Numbered from the stretch's first letter, positions 21,290 through 31,004 are shown. The stretch is 64,000 nucleotides of DNA from an uncultured Clostridium sp. (GCA_948466265.1 CAOJZU010000001.1:1-64000), one strand, 5' to 3'. The notes: generated from the sequence alone by a model not told the origin. Program-made: numbers and translations.

Positions 21290-22227
21290 ATGGTGCATGA
21301 GATATTTATTGTAGAAGACACAGAAGATTTAATAAATGAATTGAAACCTGAATTTAAAAGCCATCAAGATATTCTCCTTAAAAGTATGAAGGCTCAGGTC
21401 TTGGAAAGCCATCTCCTAGATGTTCCTTCTTTAATTCTTATTAATGAGGATTGTCTAACTGAAAATAATATTATTGATATTTGTAGGCTTATTAGAAATA
21501 ATGAGGATAATAGTGCAACTCCTATAGTAGTTCTCACATCAGATACATCTCCTGAACACGAATTAGCTATTCTAAAAGAAGAAGTAGAATATTGTATAAA
21601 AAGACCTGTATCAAATAAATCTTTATATCATATAGTTAAAAATATTGTAAAGCTAATTGCAACAAATAGAGGAATTAGTCCTCTTACTAAACTTCCTGGT
21701 AATATTCCTATTCAAGCAGAATTAAAAAAGCGTTTACTTAAAGGACAAGAATTTGCAGTATTATATCTTGATTTGGATAACTTTAAAGCCTATAATGATA
21801 CCTATGGATTTCTTGGTGGAGATGAAGTAATCAAGCAAACTGCCAGGATAATATTAAGTAATGTAAATATTTGTGAAGATATTCACAATTTTGTTCGGAC
21901 ATATTGGCGGAGATGATTTTGTCGCTTTAGTTTCAAATAAAGACTATGAAACAATTTGCCAAAATATTATATTAGAGTTTGACCATAAAATACTTGATTA
22001 TTTTTCAGATGAAGATAAAGAAAGAGGCTATCTTGAAGTGCCAAATAGAAAAGGTGTAATTGAAGAATTCCCATTAGTCTCAATTTCTGTTGGTATTGTA
22101 GAAGTTACAAAAGGTAGATTTCATAATATTTTGGAAATTGGTGAAATCGGTGCGCAAGTAAAACATTTAGCTAAAGTAACTCCTCGGTAGTGCATATGCC
22201 ATAAATAGAAGAATGCCAGAAAAATAA
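21290..22227 (+). CDS. GGDEF-domain protein with receiver-like N-terminus, two recoding sites
   Basis: 311 residues. The N-terminal 125 resemble a CheY-like receiver (IFIVEDTEDLI, ILINEDCL, PIVVLTSD, KRPVSNKSL) with the phospho-Asp region degenerate. The GGDEF domain has LYLDLDNFKAYNDTYGF, and the signature reads HIGGDDFVAL only through recoding site 21896; site 22185 near the C-terminus adds the final GSAYAINRR helix that ends GGDEF domains. The active-site motif is GGDDF rather than GGDEF or GGEEF, so cyclase activity is uncertain. The neighbouring anchored protein may be a partner. Confidence 0.85.
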
Positions 22228-22256
22228 TTCTATTTTTGTTTTCTATTATAGTAATT

Positions 22257-22287
22257 AAAATCATATACTTAAGTATATGATTTTTTT
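22257..22287 (+). terminator. Intrinsic terminator after the GGDEF gene
   Basis: A perfect palindrome AAATCATATACTT/AAGTATATGATTT followed by a T-run, between the GGDEF stop and the Shine-Dalgarno of cwlD. Confidence 0.85.
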
Positions 22288-22305
22288 GTATTGTTGGAGG
22301 ACTAT

Positions 22306-23035
22306 ATGTTTATTTTAAAAAAAAGAAGAATTGCTTTTATGCTCTTCTTATTGTGTTTTTCATTTTCTATATATTTTGCAAGTTCTAAAAATATTCAAAA
22401 TAGAACTTATGATATTACACAGGTGTCTAGCATACCTGTGACCGAAAAAGTTATTGTACTTGATGCAGGACATCGGTCGGAGAAGACCGGTGGAGCTGTT
22501 CGGATATCAGGGATTATATGAGTCTGATATTAACCTAAAAATTGCTCTAAAAGTACAAAAACTTCTTGAAGAATCAAACGCAACTGTTATACTTACTCGT
22601 TCTGACGAAAATGCAATTTATGAAATAGATAGTAAAACTTTAAGTCAAAAAAAAGTTTCTGATATTAGAAATAGGGTAAAAATTGGCAATAGCTCTAATG
22701 CAGATATTTTTGTTTCCATTCACTTAAATAAAATTCCTCAATCACAGTACTATGGATGGCAAACTTTTTATAATGGAAAGGATGAGAATCGGAAAACTTC
22801 TTGCTGAATCTATTCAAAATTCATTGGGCGATACAACTAAAAGAGAAAATAAAAGGCTTGCTAAATCTATAAAAGATATTTACATTATTGAAAATGTAGA
22901 AATTCCAACTGCTATTGTAGAATGCCGGTTTCTTGTCTAACCCAGAAGAAGCAACTCTTTTAACACAAGAAGAATATCAAGATAAATTAGCATACCGGAA
23001 TTTTTATAGGAATTACAAATTATTTTAATAATTAG
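22306..23035 (+). CDS. cwlD: N-acetylmuramoyl-L-alanine amidase CwlD, seven recoding sites
   Basis: 240 residues. A signal anchor is followed by an amidase_3 domain. The recoded start of the domain reads VIVLDAGHGGEDGGAVGYQGLYESDINLKIA, cut here into its known parts: zinc His in DAGHGG, then GYQGLYESDIN. Sites at 22474, 22478, 22488 and 22501 lie within 28 bases and are all needed; further sites are 22790, 22926 and 22996. Zinc Glu/His partners lie in YESDIN and SIHLNK, and the second catalytic Glu in AIVECGFLSNPEE. CwlD makes spore-cortex muramic-delta-lactam with PdaA. GGAGG seven bases before the ATG. Confidence 0.93.
22471..22503 (+). other. Cluster of four recoding sites in the CwlD active-site motif
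   Basis: CAT C GGT C GGA GAA GAC C GGT GGA GCT GTT C GGA. Dropping the four spaced Cs gives His-Gly-Gly-Glu-Asp-Gly-Gly-Ala-Val-Gly, the amidase_3 motif; keeping them gives no family resemblance. One GGA in the same stretch (in GGT GGA GCT) carries no extra C, so the C is optional at a glycine codon. Confidence 0.85.
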
Positions 23036-23039
23036 TACA

Positions 23040-23077
23040 AAAAAAGAGCATTCTCTGCTAGGTTAGAGAATGCTTTG
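23040..23077 (+). terminator. Intrinsic terminator, probably bidirectional
   Basis: AGCATTCTCT pairs with AGAGAATGCT around a short loop, with an A-run before it and T's after. It lies between cwlD and the convergent DUF1737-like ORF and comEC. Confidence 0.7.
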
Positions 23078-23083
23078 TTACGT

Positions 23084-23236
23084 TCATTCTTCGTACTTTA
23101 CCATCGTTTGACAAATCCTTAAGGGACTAACTACGTTAAACGCACCACCTAAAGGTTGCCATCCTTTGTTCATTTTAATTTTTGCTTCTACTAAAAAATC
23201 TTCGATATACCTAATTTTGGATAAATATTTATTTTC
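23084..23236 (-). CDS. DUF1737-like small protein, start codon unclear
   Basis: The C-terminal 32 residues, from an ATG at 23179, read MNKGWQPLGGAFNVV then CQTMVKYEE, the GWQPLGG and QxMVKYE pattern of DUF1737 (function unknown, about 50 residues). The frame stays open for another 20 codons upstream with a fitting helix (YIEDFLVEAKIK), overlapping the end of comEC, but no ATG, GTG or TTG occurs there. Either a non-standard start (ATT, ATC) is used, only the short form is made, or it is a fragment. It abuts comEC in the same direction. Confidence 0.5.
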   Translation of the reverse strand, partial: ENKYLSKIRYIEDFLVEAKIKMNKGWQPLGGAFNVVSPLRICQTMVKYEE

Positions 23237-25554
23237 TTATTTATAACTATCTCTATTTCTCCGCATCTTATCCGTTCTATATATCTTAATCTTTTTATTT
23301 TTTAATTTATCTATTGTATGTTCACTTGGGTGTCCGAAGGTATTATTCTCTCCGCACTCCAATTAATGCTATCTTAGGAGAAACTATATTCAAAAACTCA
23401 TCTGTTGTAGAGCCTTTTGAACCATGATGTGCAACCTTCAATATGTCACATTCTAATTCTTTTTTATCATACATACTTAAAATATCCTCTTCCGCTTCCT
23501 TTTCTATATCTCCTGTAAATAGTATTTTTTTATCCTTATATACCAATTTTGCAACTATCGAATTATTATTTATATCAGATAGTGAAAGCTTTGATTTAGG
23601 ATAGAGTATATCAATATAGCTTGTTTTATCAATCACTATCCTATCTCCTGCTTTTACAATAATTATATTTACATCTCTTGATAAAGCAATTTTCATTATA
23701 TCTTTATAATTTTGATACTCTTCCTTTTGCCTAGAAATAACAAGGTTTTTTACCTTTATATTTTCAAGAACATATTTAAGACCACCGTACATGGTCTGTA
23801 TCAAAATGGCTACAAACAACATAATCAAGCCTATTAATTCTTCTATTTAAAAGATATGGAAGCAAAGTATTCTTGCCGAATATCATAATTTTCACTTCCG
23901 CCTCCGATCTATTAATAATTTCTTGTTTTTTGGGGTTACAACAAGACAAGAATCCCCCTGTCCTACATCAATAAAATATAGTTTTAAATTATTTCTTGGG
24001 ATTATATCTGTTAAGCTTGGAATTATAACTATAATCAGAACTATTGCTATAAGCTGCTTTTTGAACTTAAATATTTTGTAAATTTGTTTAGTCCTCATAC
24101 AATACCAAACAATAAATAATAATATATAATAAAAAATAATTTGCCATATATATGGTGTTTTAACATAGACCTTTGAAAATGGTATTTTAGATGTGACTTC
24201 TGCTATACTAATAAATATTTTTATAAGAACTTTATATGGTACCGCTAAAAGACTTGCTAAATCAATTTGAATAAATGATATAAAAGAAATAATAAATCCA
24301 TAAATTATAACTATGCTAATTAAAATTCCACTTAAGATATTAGCAACTAAAAATGTAAAAGATACCGTTTTATAAAAATACATTATTATCGGAGCAATTG
24401 TGAGTTGAACAATTGTACTTATAGCTAATGCATTTTTTAAGTACTCTTTAAATTTCCCTCCCTTTCCTATATTTCTATCAATCACTTCTTTAGCCATCTG
24501 AAAAAAGGCTAGTATTCCGTATTACCCCTCCATATGATAATAAAACTGAAATGTGAGTTATATTATATGGATTATATATAAGAGTCAACAGAAGCACAAA
24601 ACAAAGGCTATTTAAAATAGTACTCTTCCTATGGATTAACCCTGCAATTTTTACCATGATAGCCATTATGCATGCTCTTACACATGAAGGTGTAAATCCT
24701 GTTAAAACCATAAAAAATACAAGTATCACTATTGATATTATACTTGAAGATATCTTTGGGACCTTTAATTTTTTTAAAATAACTGTAATTCCAAGTAAAA
24801 TAATTCCGTACATGAGTCCCTGATACTGCTAAAATATGATATATACTACTTGTTCTAAAACTTTCAGCTGTCTCCTCTTGTATATCTTGTGTATCACCGA
24901 AGTAGTATTCCGCTTCACAACCCCAGAATTCTCCCCTAATATTTTATCTAAGTTTTCTTTTATTTTAGTTTTTAAGTCATTTGAAATCATATAGATTCTA
25001 TTTAGATATGTAGATTCCGATACTTGCAAATTACTATCTAATGTCACATTTCCATACATATATTTACTCTTTAGATTTTCTGAATAATCAAATCCTTTAT
25101 AATTTGTAGCCTTTTGGGGTTTTGTATAGTTGCCGAGTAAAACTTATCTTTTTCCCATATTCTAACTCTACTCCTTTTTTTACATACAAATTTAATTTTG
25201 TATTTTTGTATTCTTTGCTACCATTTATACTTTCTACTTTTAAAGTATAAATCTCTCTATAATTTGTACTTTTCCCATTACTTATAACTATTCCGGACTA
25301 TTTGTACTTTATCTAAATTCTCATACAAAGTGTTAAATTTATTTTCCAAATATCCGTATTCGCACTCTAGAAACGAAAATAGCAATTACAAAAACTACTA
25401 TATACCATTTGTATTTAGAGGTAAAATCATGATACTTTATTTTACAAAATATATAAATGCATAAAAAAATAATGGGAACTATACCTGTATTTAAATATAG
25501 CCCCCATATACAACCTGTTATATATCCAACTACTAATATAATTAGTGGTTGCAT
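23191..25554 (-). CDS. comEC: ComEC/Rec2 competence channel, twelve recoding sites
   Basis: 783 residues. N-terminal membrane helices, an OB-fold (VQIVGIVISNGKS), the competence channel with YHILAVSGTHVG and SCVRACIMA, and a C-terminal metallo-beta-lactamase-like domain (DVGQGDSCLV, SHFDTDHVGGLKY, VAHHGSKGS, NTFGHP). Recoding sites: 25356, 25295, 25135, 24912, 24899, 24808, 24519, 23906, 23878, 23787, 23354, 23263. Together they turn about ten fragments into one normal-length protein; 24808 gives SGTHVG and 23787 the HVGGLKY motif. It imports single-stranded DNA across the membrane. A comEA-like gene is at 33456. Confidence 0.93.
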
Positions 25555-25574
25555 ATTAAATTTTCCTTTCTAAA

Positions 25575-26855
25575 TTAGACCATACGTCTTGCTGTTACGA
25601 AATAATATCCATCTCCAGAAACATTTGAGTATATTACTCCTTTTCTAGAGTTTGCTGCGTGAATAAACTTTCCACCACCAGCATATATTCCTACATGGCC
25701 TATTCTCTTACTAGAACTTGAGCTTGAGAAACATATAACGTCTCCTACTGCTAAATCTTTCTTAGCCACAGCTACACCATTTGAGCTTTGCCCACTTGAT
25801 GTACGAGAAAGTGATATTCCAAAATGCTTATATACATATGTTGTAAATCCTGAACAGTCAAAACCTGATTTTGGTGTGCTTCCTCCTGATGTATATTTAC
25901 ATCCTAGATATTGTCTTGCATATTCCAAAATTTCAGAACCTGTGACTGCACCTGCCCCTATTCTTTCTTCACTATTTGCTACAACCTTCTCTTCTACTTT
26001 ATTTACATTTGCTGTTCTTGTAATATTGCTTCTTGATGTTGTTTCTGTTTGTTTATCTGATATATAATCTGTTGATACATATCCTGTATTTCCATTATAT
26101 TCTACTTGTGTCCATCCTTCATCTTTAGCAATAATTTTAACTTCTGCATTTCTTGACAGTTTTGTAATTACTTCTCCTGATGTACTTGGTGTTTTTCTGA
26201 AATTTACAGAGTTAGTTGTAATATATCCTGTTTTTTGTGATGAAGTGTTATTATTACTATTATTATCATTATTTTCAGGATTTGAAGTATTACCTTCTAT
26301 TTCTTTTTTCTGTATATTTTCAGTTCTAACCCAACCTGATGTTGTACCAAACTTTATATAAGACCATCCATTAACTTCGCTTACTATTTCTACTCTTTTA
26401 TCTTCTTTAAGTTCTTCTAATACTAAAGCATTAATAAGTGGTGTTATATATATTTTTTGTCCTGCTAATAATACTTCTGCTTTTTCTCCATTTGCATTTT
26501 CTCCTTGGTTATTCACTGGATTTTCAGCATTTGTGTTTGTATCTGCATTAGTATTATTATTGTTATTATCCTTATTTAGATTTTCATTATTTAAATTTGT
26601 TAAAACATTGATGTATTGTGAAGCTACATATCCAACTTTGTCTCCAGCTTTTACTTTGTACCAGCCATATTCTTCTCCTAGTATTTCTACTTTGTCATTT
26701 TCTGATAAAAGTCCTATTACTGTTGAATCTGTAGAAGCTTCTTTTCTTAGTTTCAAAGTATCTGTTGTAACTTTTCCTGTTGACGCAAAACTATATAATG
26801 CAGTGCCAAGTAGTATAGCCACTGTCAATAAGGATATTACTATACTTTTTTTCAT
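25575..26855 (-). CDS. Secreted NlpC/P60 endopeptidase with three SH3b repeats
   Basis: 426 residues. A signal peptide (MKKSIVISLLTVAILLGTALYSFA), three bacterial SH3 domains (around 28-85, 128-188, 205-262) that bind cell wall, linkers rich in Asn, and a C-terminal NlpC/P60 domain with catalytic Cys in KSGFDCSGFT, His in RIGHVGIY and the third residue near KFIHAANS. It cleaves cell-wall stem peptides. No in-frame CGG. The stretch 26856-27014 holds only its upstream region. Confidence 0.92.
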   Translation of the reverse strand: MKKSIVISLLTVAILLGTALYSFASTGKVTTDTLKLRKEASTDSTVIGLLSENDKVEILGEEYGWYKVKAGDKVGYVASQYINVLTNLNNENLNKDNNNNNTNADTNTNAENPVNNQGENANGEKAEVLLAGQKIYITPLINALVLEELKEDKRVEIVSEVNGWSYIKFGTTSGWVRTENIQKKEIEGNTSNPENNDNNSNNNTSSQKTGYITTNSVNFRKTPSTSGEVITKLSRNAEVKIIAKDEGWTQVEYNGNTGYVSTDYISDKQTETTSRSNITRTANVNKVEEKVVANSEERIGAGAVTGSEILEYARQYLGCKYTSGGSTPKSGFDCSGFTTYVYKHFGISLSRTSSGQSSNGVAVAKKDLAVGDVICFSSSSSSKRIGHVGIYAGGGKFIHAANSRKGVIYSNVSGDGYYFVTARRMV

Positions 26856-27014
26856 AAATCATCTCCTATTTTTCATCACACAAAGTAATTATACTCTTTT
26901 TTAATACTTTTGTCAAATTTTTGTAATATTTCCTTAATATTCTCTTAACATTTCTGTAATCTAAAGGGTAAATCTTCCCTTCTATATTATATTAATTTTG
27001 TGGCTTTTTGGACA

Positions 27015-27788
27015 TTATTTATATTTCTTAATTTCTACTATTGTCTTTCCTTTTTTATTACTACCAATAATTGTACTTATTAAAAATTTTCCTTTGCCTC
27101 GTATTGCTAAAATATCTCTTTCTTTAACTATTTTAGTGGCCTTTGTTTCACATTTTGAATTTATAAATACCTTTTCTTCAGACAATAGTTCTTCTGCTTT
27201 TGACCTAGATATTTTTGCAAGTTCTGCAACTATATTATCTAGTCTCATTGAGGATATAGTCACTGTAATTTCCTCAAATTCAGGTTCTTTTACTTTAATT
27301 TCAGTATAATCTATTTCTTCTATATTTGCTTTATTAAATCTTGTGATATCTTTTAAAAAATCTACTATATATTTAGCATTTTCCTTCAATACTACTATAT
27401 ATGCTTCTTCTTCATGTACAATGATATCTCCTATCCTATTTCTATTTAACCCTGTTTGCATTACAGAACCTAGATATTCTCTGTGAGTATATTTACCTAC
27501 TGTTTCTTTTGGAAGTCTTACCCTTATTCCTTTTATTATATTTTTTACATTTGCAAATGCAAAATCTCTATTTAATTTTTCAGGATATATTACAAGAATT
27601 TCTCCTTCTGCTCCATCATATCCCCCAAAGAAAAAATAGTTTTTTAGTTTTTTCTTATTTAACTCCCTTTGAACTATTTCCTTTTGATATAAACTTAAAA
27701 ATTCTGTATTTACAATTTTATTTCTTATCTTACTTAAATTTATCTTGTCTTCTAATTTAGCTATAACTAGCTTGTCTTCTATATCCAT
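27015..27788 (-). CDS. YlmH-like S4-domain RNA-binding protein
   Basis: 257 residues from the ATG at 27788 (GAGGAATTATTA upstream); an in-frame ATG 21 codons earlier would add a hydrophobic stretch without a ribosome site. The central region (FFFGGYDGAEGEILVIYPE, LGSVMQTGLNRNRIGDI) and C-terminal S4 domain (MRLDNIVAELAKISRSKAEELL) match YlmH. YlmH proteins lie near cell-division genes in Firmicutes and have been linked to rescue of stalled ribosomes, which is of interest beside a frame-shifting code, though no link is shown here. Confidence 0.88.
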   Translation of the reverse strand: MDIEDKLVIAKLEDKINLSKIRNKIVNTEFLSLYQKEIVQRELNKKKLKNYFFFGGYDGAEGEILVIYPEKLNRDFAFANVKNIIKGIRVRLPKETVGKYTHREYLGSVMQTGLNRNRIGDIIVHEEEAYIVVLKENAKYIVDFLKDITRFNKANIEEIDYTEIKVKEPEFEEITVTISSMRLDNIVAELAKISRSKAEELLSEEKVFINSKCETKATKIVKERDILAIRGKGKFLISTIIGSNKKGKTIVEIKKYK

Positions 27789-27921
27789 TAATAATTCCTC
27801 TTTTTTTCTGCAGAATAACAACATTATAGCAATATAAATAGAAAATAGCAAATTGTCATATTTTTCTGTTTTTGGAATATACTATATTGTAGCTGAATTC
27901 TAAAATGTTTCCATAAAACTA

Positions 27922-27950
27922 TTGACAAAAAGAAAAAAAAAGTTTATAAT
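27922..27950 (+). promoter_or_regulatory. Consensus promoter for the initiator tRNA
   Basis: TTGACA, a 17-base A-rich spacer, TATAAT, 18 bases upstream of the mature tRNA. Confidence 0.85.
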
Positions 27951-27967
27951 AAACTTCGTTAATACAT

Positions 27968-28043
27968 CGCAGGGTGGAGAAGTTGGCATCTCGACGGGCT
28001 CATAACCCGTAGGTCGTAGGTTCGAGTCCTACCCCTGCAACCA
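27968..28043 (+). tRNA. Initiator tRNA-fMet (CAT)
   Basis: A 76-base cloverleaf with encoded CCA. Anticodon CAT at 28001-28003 is flanked by the GGG/CCC stem pairs typical of initiators, and position 1 (C) faces A at 72, the unpaired end that marks initiator tRNA. TTCGAGTCC forms the T loop. The anticodon loop is the normal seven bases. It is the only tRNA in the window, so nothing here identifies the decoder of CGGN. Confidence 0.95.
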
Positions 28044-28048
28044 AGCTA

Positions 28049-28076
28049 TAGCAAGCCTTTATGGCTTGTTTTTTTA
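28049..28076 (+). terminator. Intrinsic terminator after tRNA-fMet
   Basis: GCAAGCC pairs with GGCTTG(T) and is followed by a run of eight Ts. Confidence 0.85.
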
Positions 28077-28150
28077 TATGTTCTTAAGAAAATTTTTTTA
28101 AATACACCATGCTAAATATCTTTCATATATCTCAGATATCATATAAGAAG

Positions 28151-28176
28151 TGCCACCCCAAACAAATGGGGTGGCA
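28151..28176 (-). terminator. Hairpin beyond the 3' end of the gene at 28207-28467
   Basis: TGCCACCCCA pairs with TGGGGTGGCA. It is GC-rich like the gene it serves, with no long U-run. The stretch 28077-28150 holds nothing I recognise. Confidence 0.6.
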
Positions 28177-28206
28177 TATTCGGCATTTCGAATGTCTTAT
28201 TCAGTA

Positions 28207-28467
28207 CTAAGCATTCTCTTCGACCAATTCCTCGATCGCAGCATCTACTTTCTCTGCGAAGGCCTCCATTGTGCACTTTTCCGCTTTTTCCGGGAAAGTT
28301 ACAACAATGTGTCGATAGTTTCCATTCTTACCATCAACACTCGTGCCTTTCACATCACCAAATGCACCGTAATCCAGAGCACTTGCTAAAATGACCTTCT
28401 CAAGCCGTTCGATGCTTTTGGGAAGAGTTATAGATATCACGTTGTCCTTAATTTCACAGTATTTCAT
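28207..28467 (-). CDS. Hypothetical small protein, foreign-looking codon use
   Basis: 86 residues from ATG 28467 with GGAGGGAAAGCT upstream; TTGACA and TAACAT 17 bases apart lie further up. A mixed alpha/beta pattern (YCEIKDNVISITLPKS, then NYRHIVVTFPEK, then AFAEKVDAAIEELVEENA); no family recognised. Its codons are richer in C and G than its neighbours (GTC, GCC, GAG, ACG). The in-frame CGG at 28405-28407 (Glu-CGG-Leu) reads sensibly as Arg; a +1 shift there stops within a few codons. Likely a recent arrival with the same origin as 166-849 and 50843-51742, but that is inference. Confidence 0.7.
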   Translation of the reverse strand: MKYCEIKDNVISITLPKSIERLEKVILASALDYGAFGDVKGTSVDGKNGNYRHIVVTFPEKAEKCTMEAFAEKVDAAIEELVEENA

Positions 28468-28547
28468 AGCTTTCCCTCCTTTTCTGGCATTCTGCCACAA
28501 TATATTATATGTTAACATAAATATATTAAAATGTCAACGAAAAACTT

Positions 28548-28585
28548 AAAACCCCACCTTGCAAAATTTACAAAGTGGAGTTCTT
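28548..28585 (-). terminator. Intrinsic terminator after asnB
   Basis: On the minus strand AACTCCACTTT pairs with AAGGTGGGGTT (one mismatch or G-T pairs), then TTTAAGTTTTT. Directly follows the asnB stop. Confidence 0.7.
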
Positions 28586-28588
28586 ATT

Positions 28589-30412
28589 TTACTTTGCTTC
28601 TATGAAAAAGAGTTCATACCATTTTAGGAAACTATATATTATCCATACTTTTTTATAATTATCTCTTTTACCCGACTTATGATCTTCCAATAATTTAAGA
28701 ATATACTTTTGATTAAAGAATTCACTTGCAAAATCTTGTTCAAACGCTCTTTTAATTTCATTATAAAACTCTTCTTCTTTCATCCATTCACGAATTGGTA
28801 CTGGGAAACCTAATTTTTTCTTTTTGTATGCCTCATTCGGAATACATTTTTCTGCTGCTTTTCTTAGTGCAACTTTTGTATTATCCTTTGTTACCTTGTA
28901 TTCTACAGGTATAGTTCTTGCTAGGTTAAATACCTCTTTATCTGTAAACGGAGTTCTTCCTTCTATAGAACTTGCCATAGTCATTCTATCACATTTAAGT
29001 AATATATCATTTAATAGCCAATTTCTTATATCTATGGTTTGCATTTTTACAATGTTACTTCCATTTTTGTATTTCTCGAAAAATGCTTTTGTTATATCTT
29101 TATTCTTTATATTATCTTCAAAACTTAAAACCTTTTTTCTTTCTTTTTCACTAAATATTTTATTTACTCCAACATATTCGTCTTCTACTTTCATACCTCT
29201 ACGAACGATAAAGTTACGTCCTTTAAATTCTGGTAATGCCTTACATATAACTGCAAGCATATGACGAATAAAATATGGTATTTTATTATAGAATTTCATG
29301 TCAACTTCTTCTCTATAATAGTTGTATCCACCAAAGAATTCGTCTGCCCCTTCTCCTGAAAGTACAACTTTTACATCTTTACTTGCAAGTTTTGATACAA
29401 AATATAGTGATATTGCTGATGGATCTGATGATGGCTCGTCCATATGATATAGAAATGCCTCTATTGCTTCTAACCATTCTTCTTTTGTAATTTTTTTACT
29501 AGTATTTTCAATACCAAGTAAATTTGTTAAATCTTTTGCATAATCTATCTCATTATATCTAGGATCATCATATCCAACTGTGTATGTTTTATCAGGTTTT
29601 GCAAGAGTAACTAGGTACGAAGAATCTACACCTGATGATAAAAATGAACCAACTTCAACATCTGCAAGCATATGATGTCTTACAGAGTCTGTCATTGTTT
29701 CTCCTATTTCTTTAACTAAATCTTCAAAATTATATTCTTTTTCATTAAATTCTATATCATAATATGTTTCTATCTCTACTTCACCATTTTTAATAAACAT
29801 GCTTGTCCCTGGAAGTAAGCGATAAACATTTTTAAATAATGTTTCATTTGTTGGTGTAAAACTAAATGAAAGATAAGGTCCAATAAGCTTCTTATTTACC
29901 TTCCTTTCAAATTCAGGATACTCAAGAAAAGCCTTTATTTCTGATGCAAAAGCAATATCCTCTGCCTTTTCCTTTTTATAATAGTACAGTGGTTTTATTC
30001 CGAAATGGTCACGTGATAAGAAAAGTGTTTCATTGTCCATATCCCAAATTGCAAATGCAAACATTCCTCTAAGCTTTTTAGGAAGTTCTTTACCCCATTT
30101 TCTGTATCCATGTAATAAGACTTCTGTATCGCTGTTGGTCGTAAATTCATATTCGCTTAATTCTTCTTTTAATTCTAAGTAATTGTATATTTCTCCATTA
30201 AATACAACAACGTATTTTTTATCTTCTGTATACATTGGTTGGCTTCCACCATCTATGTCAATAATAGAAAGTCTACGGTGGCCTAGTGCAATTTTGTCTC
30301 CTATATAATATCCTTCTCCATCTGGTCCTCTGTGTTTTATTCTATCTGCCATTTTTTTCAAGACTTCTTCTTTATTTCTTTCTTCACTATAAAATCCTAC
30401 TATTCCACACAA
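28589..30412 (-). CDS. asnB: Asparagine synthetase (glutamine-hydrolysing)
   Basis: 607 residues. Class II glutamine amidotransferase domain with catalytic Cys2 (MCGIVGFYS), RHRRLSIID-like loop (GHRRLSIIDIDGG) and NGEIYNY; a synthetase domain with the PP-loop SSGVDSSYL and a second SGEGADEFFGGYNYY motif. It makes asparagine from aspartate, ATP and glutamine. CGGs in TTC GGA and TCG GGT are out of frame, so the gene is one intact ORF. It begins 13 bases after oapA. Confidence 0.95.
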   Translation of the reverse strand: MCGIVGFYSEERNKEEVLKKMADRIKHRGPDGEGYYIGDKIALGHRRLSIIDIDGGSQPMYTEDKKYVVVFNGEIYNYLELKEELSEYEFTTNSDTEVLLHGYRKWGKELPKKLRGMFAFAIWDMDNETLFLSRDHFGIKPLYYYKKEKAEDIAFASEIKAFLEYPEFERKVNKKLIGPYLSFSFTPTNETLFKNVYRLLPGTSMFIKNGEVEIETYYDIEFNEKEYNFEDLVKEIGETMTDSVRHHMLADVEVGSFLSSGVDSSYLVTLAKPDKTYTVGYDDPRYNEIDYAKDLTNLLGIENTSKKITKEEWLEAIEAFLYHMDEPSSDPSAISLYFVSKLASKDVKVVLSGEGADEFFGGYNYYREEVDMKFYNKIPYFIRHMLAVICKALPEFKGRNFIVRRGMKVEDEYVGVNKIFSEKERKKVLSFEDNIKNKDITKAFFEKYKNGSNIVKMQTIDIRNWLLNDILLKCDRMTMASSIEGRTPFTDKEVFNLARTIPVEYKVTKDNTKVALRKAAEKCIPNEAYKKKKLGFPVPIREWMKEEEFYNEIKRAFEQDFASEFFNQKYILKLLEDHKSGKRDNYKKVWIIYSFLKWYELFFIEAK

Positions 30413-30424
30413 AGCTCATCCCTC

Positions 30425-30990
30425 CTATTTACTTTCACGTTTTATACTACTTATAACTTTTCCAAATCCATATACTATTGAAGTTGAATTTCTAGCTGCA
30501 ATTTCTTTTCCTATAGCTTTCCCACCTACTGTAAGTGCTGCAACAATTGCACTTATAATAAATTGTAGATTATTCGTTACTCCGAATTTTTCTGCAAGCT
30601 TTGCTGAAATCATTGCACTTATTGCACCACTTAGTACTCCGGCAAATATCACCTATTACATCTGCACAAACATTTGCAACTCTTACTGAATTTTTTATTA
30701 ATCTCAATGAAGTCTTTGCCCCGCTTCGCTTTTTTTGTTGCTTTTGCATGAAATTCTTCTTCATTTGCAACAGTTACAGCGACCCCTATTATATCAAAAA
30801 ATATACCTGCAAAAATAACTAATAATAAAATCACTATTGCTGGTATAATACTAAGTTTAGATACACCATTTGTAGATATATATGAAAAACAAATGGATGA
30901 TATAAATGTTATAATAAACACTTCTACTATCCATTTTAAATGACTATCTGTTTTTTTATTTTTATTACTAACTCTTTCGTCGCCTTTCAT
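30425..30990 (-). CDS. oapA: OapA-like membrane protein (OLE-associated), two recoding sites
   Basis: 187 residues with about four membrane helices (around 20-40, 48-70, 115-140, 148-165). The core IIGVAVTVANEEEFHAKA, GAKTSLRLIKNSVRVANVCADVIGDICGVLSGAI matches what I know of OapA, the DUF21-related protein that binds OLE RNA at the membrane. Recoding sites 30723 (Lys-Gly-Ala) and 30641 (Cys-Gly-Val) fall in that core. AAGGAG precedes the ATG. It lies directly downstream of the structured RNA region 31005-31602, the known OLE-oapA arrangement, which raises confidence in both calls. Confidence 0.75.
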
Positions 30991-31004
30991 ATTACTCCTT
31001 ATTT

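Noticed and set aside
23334..23342. Recoding in the comEC CTTCGGACACC segment
   Set aside because: Read as ACC TTC GGA CAC it already gives the conserved NTFGHP motif; CGG is out of frame.
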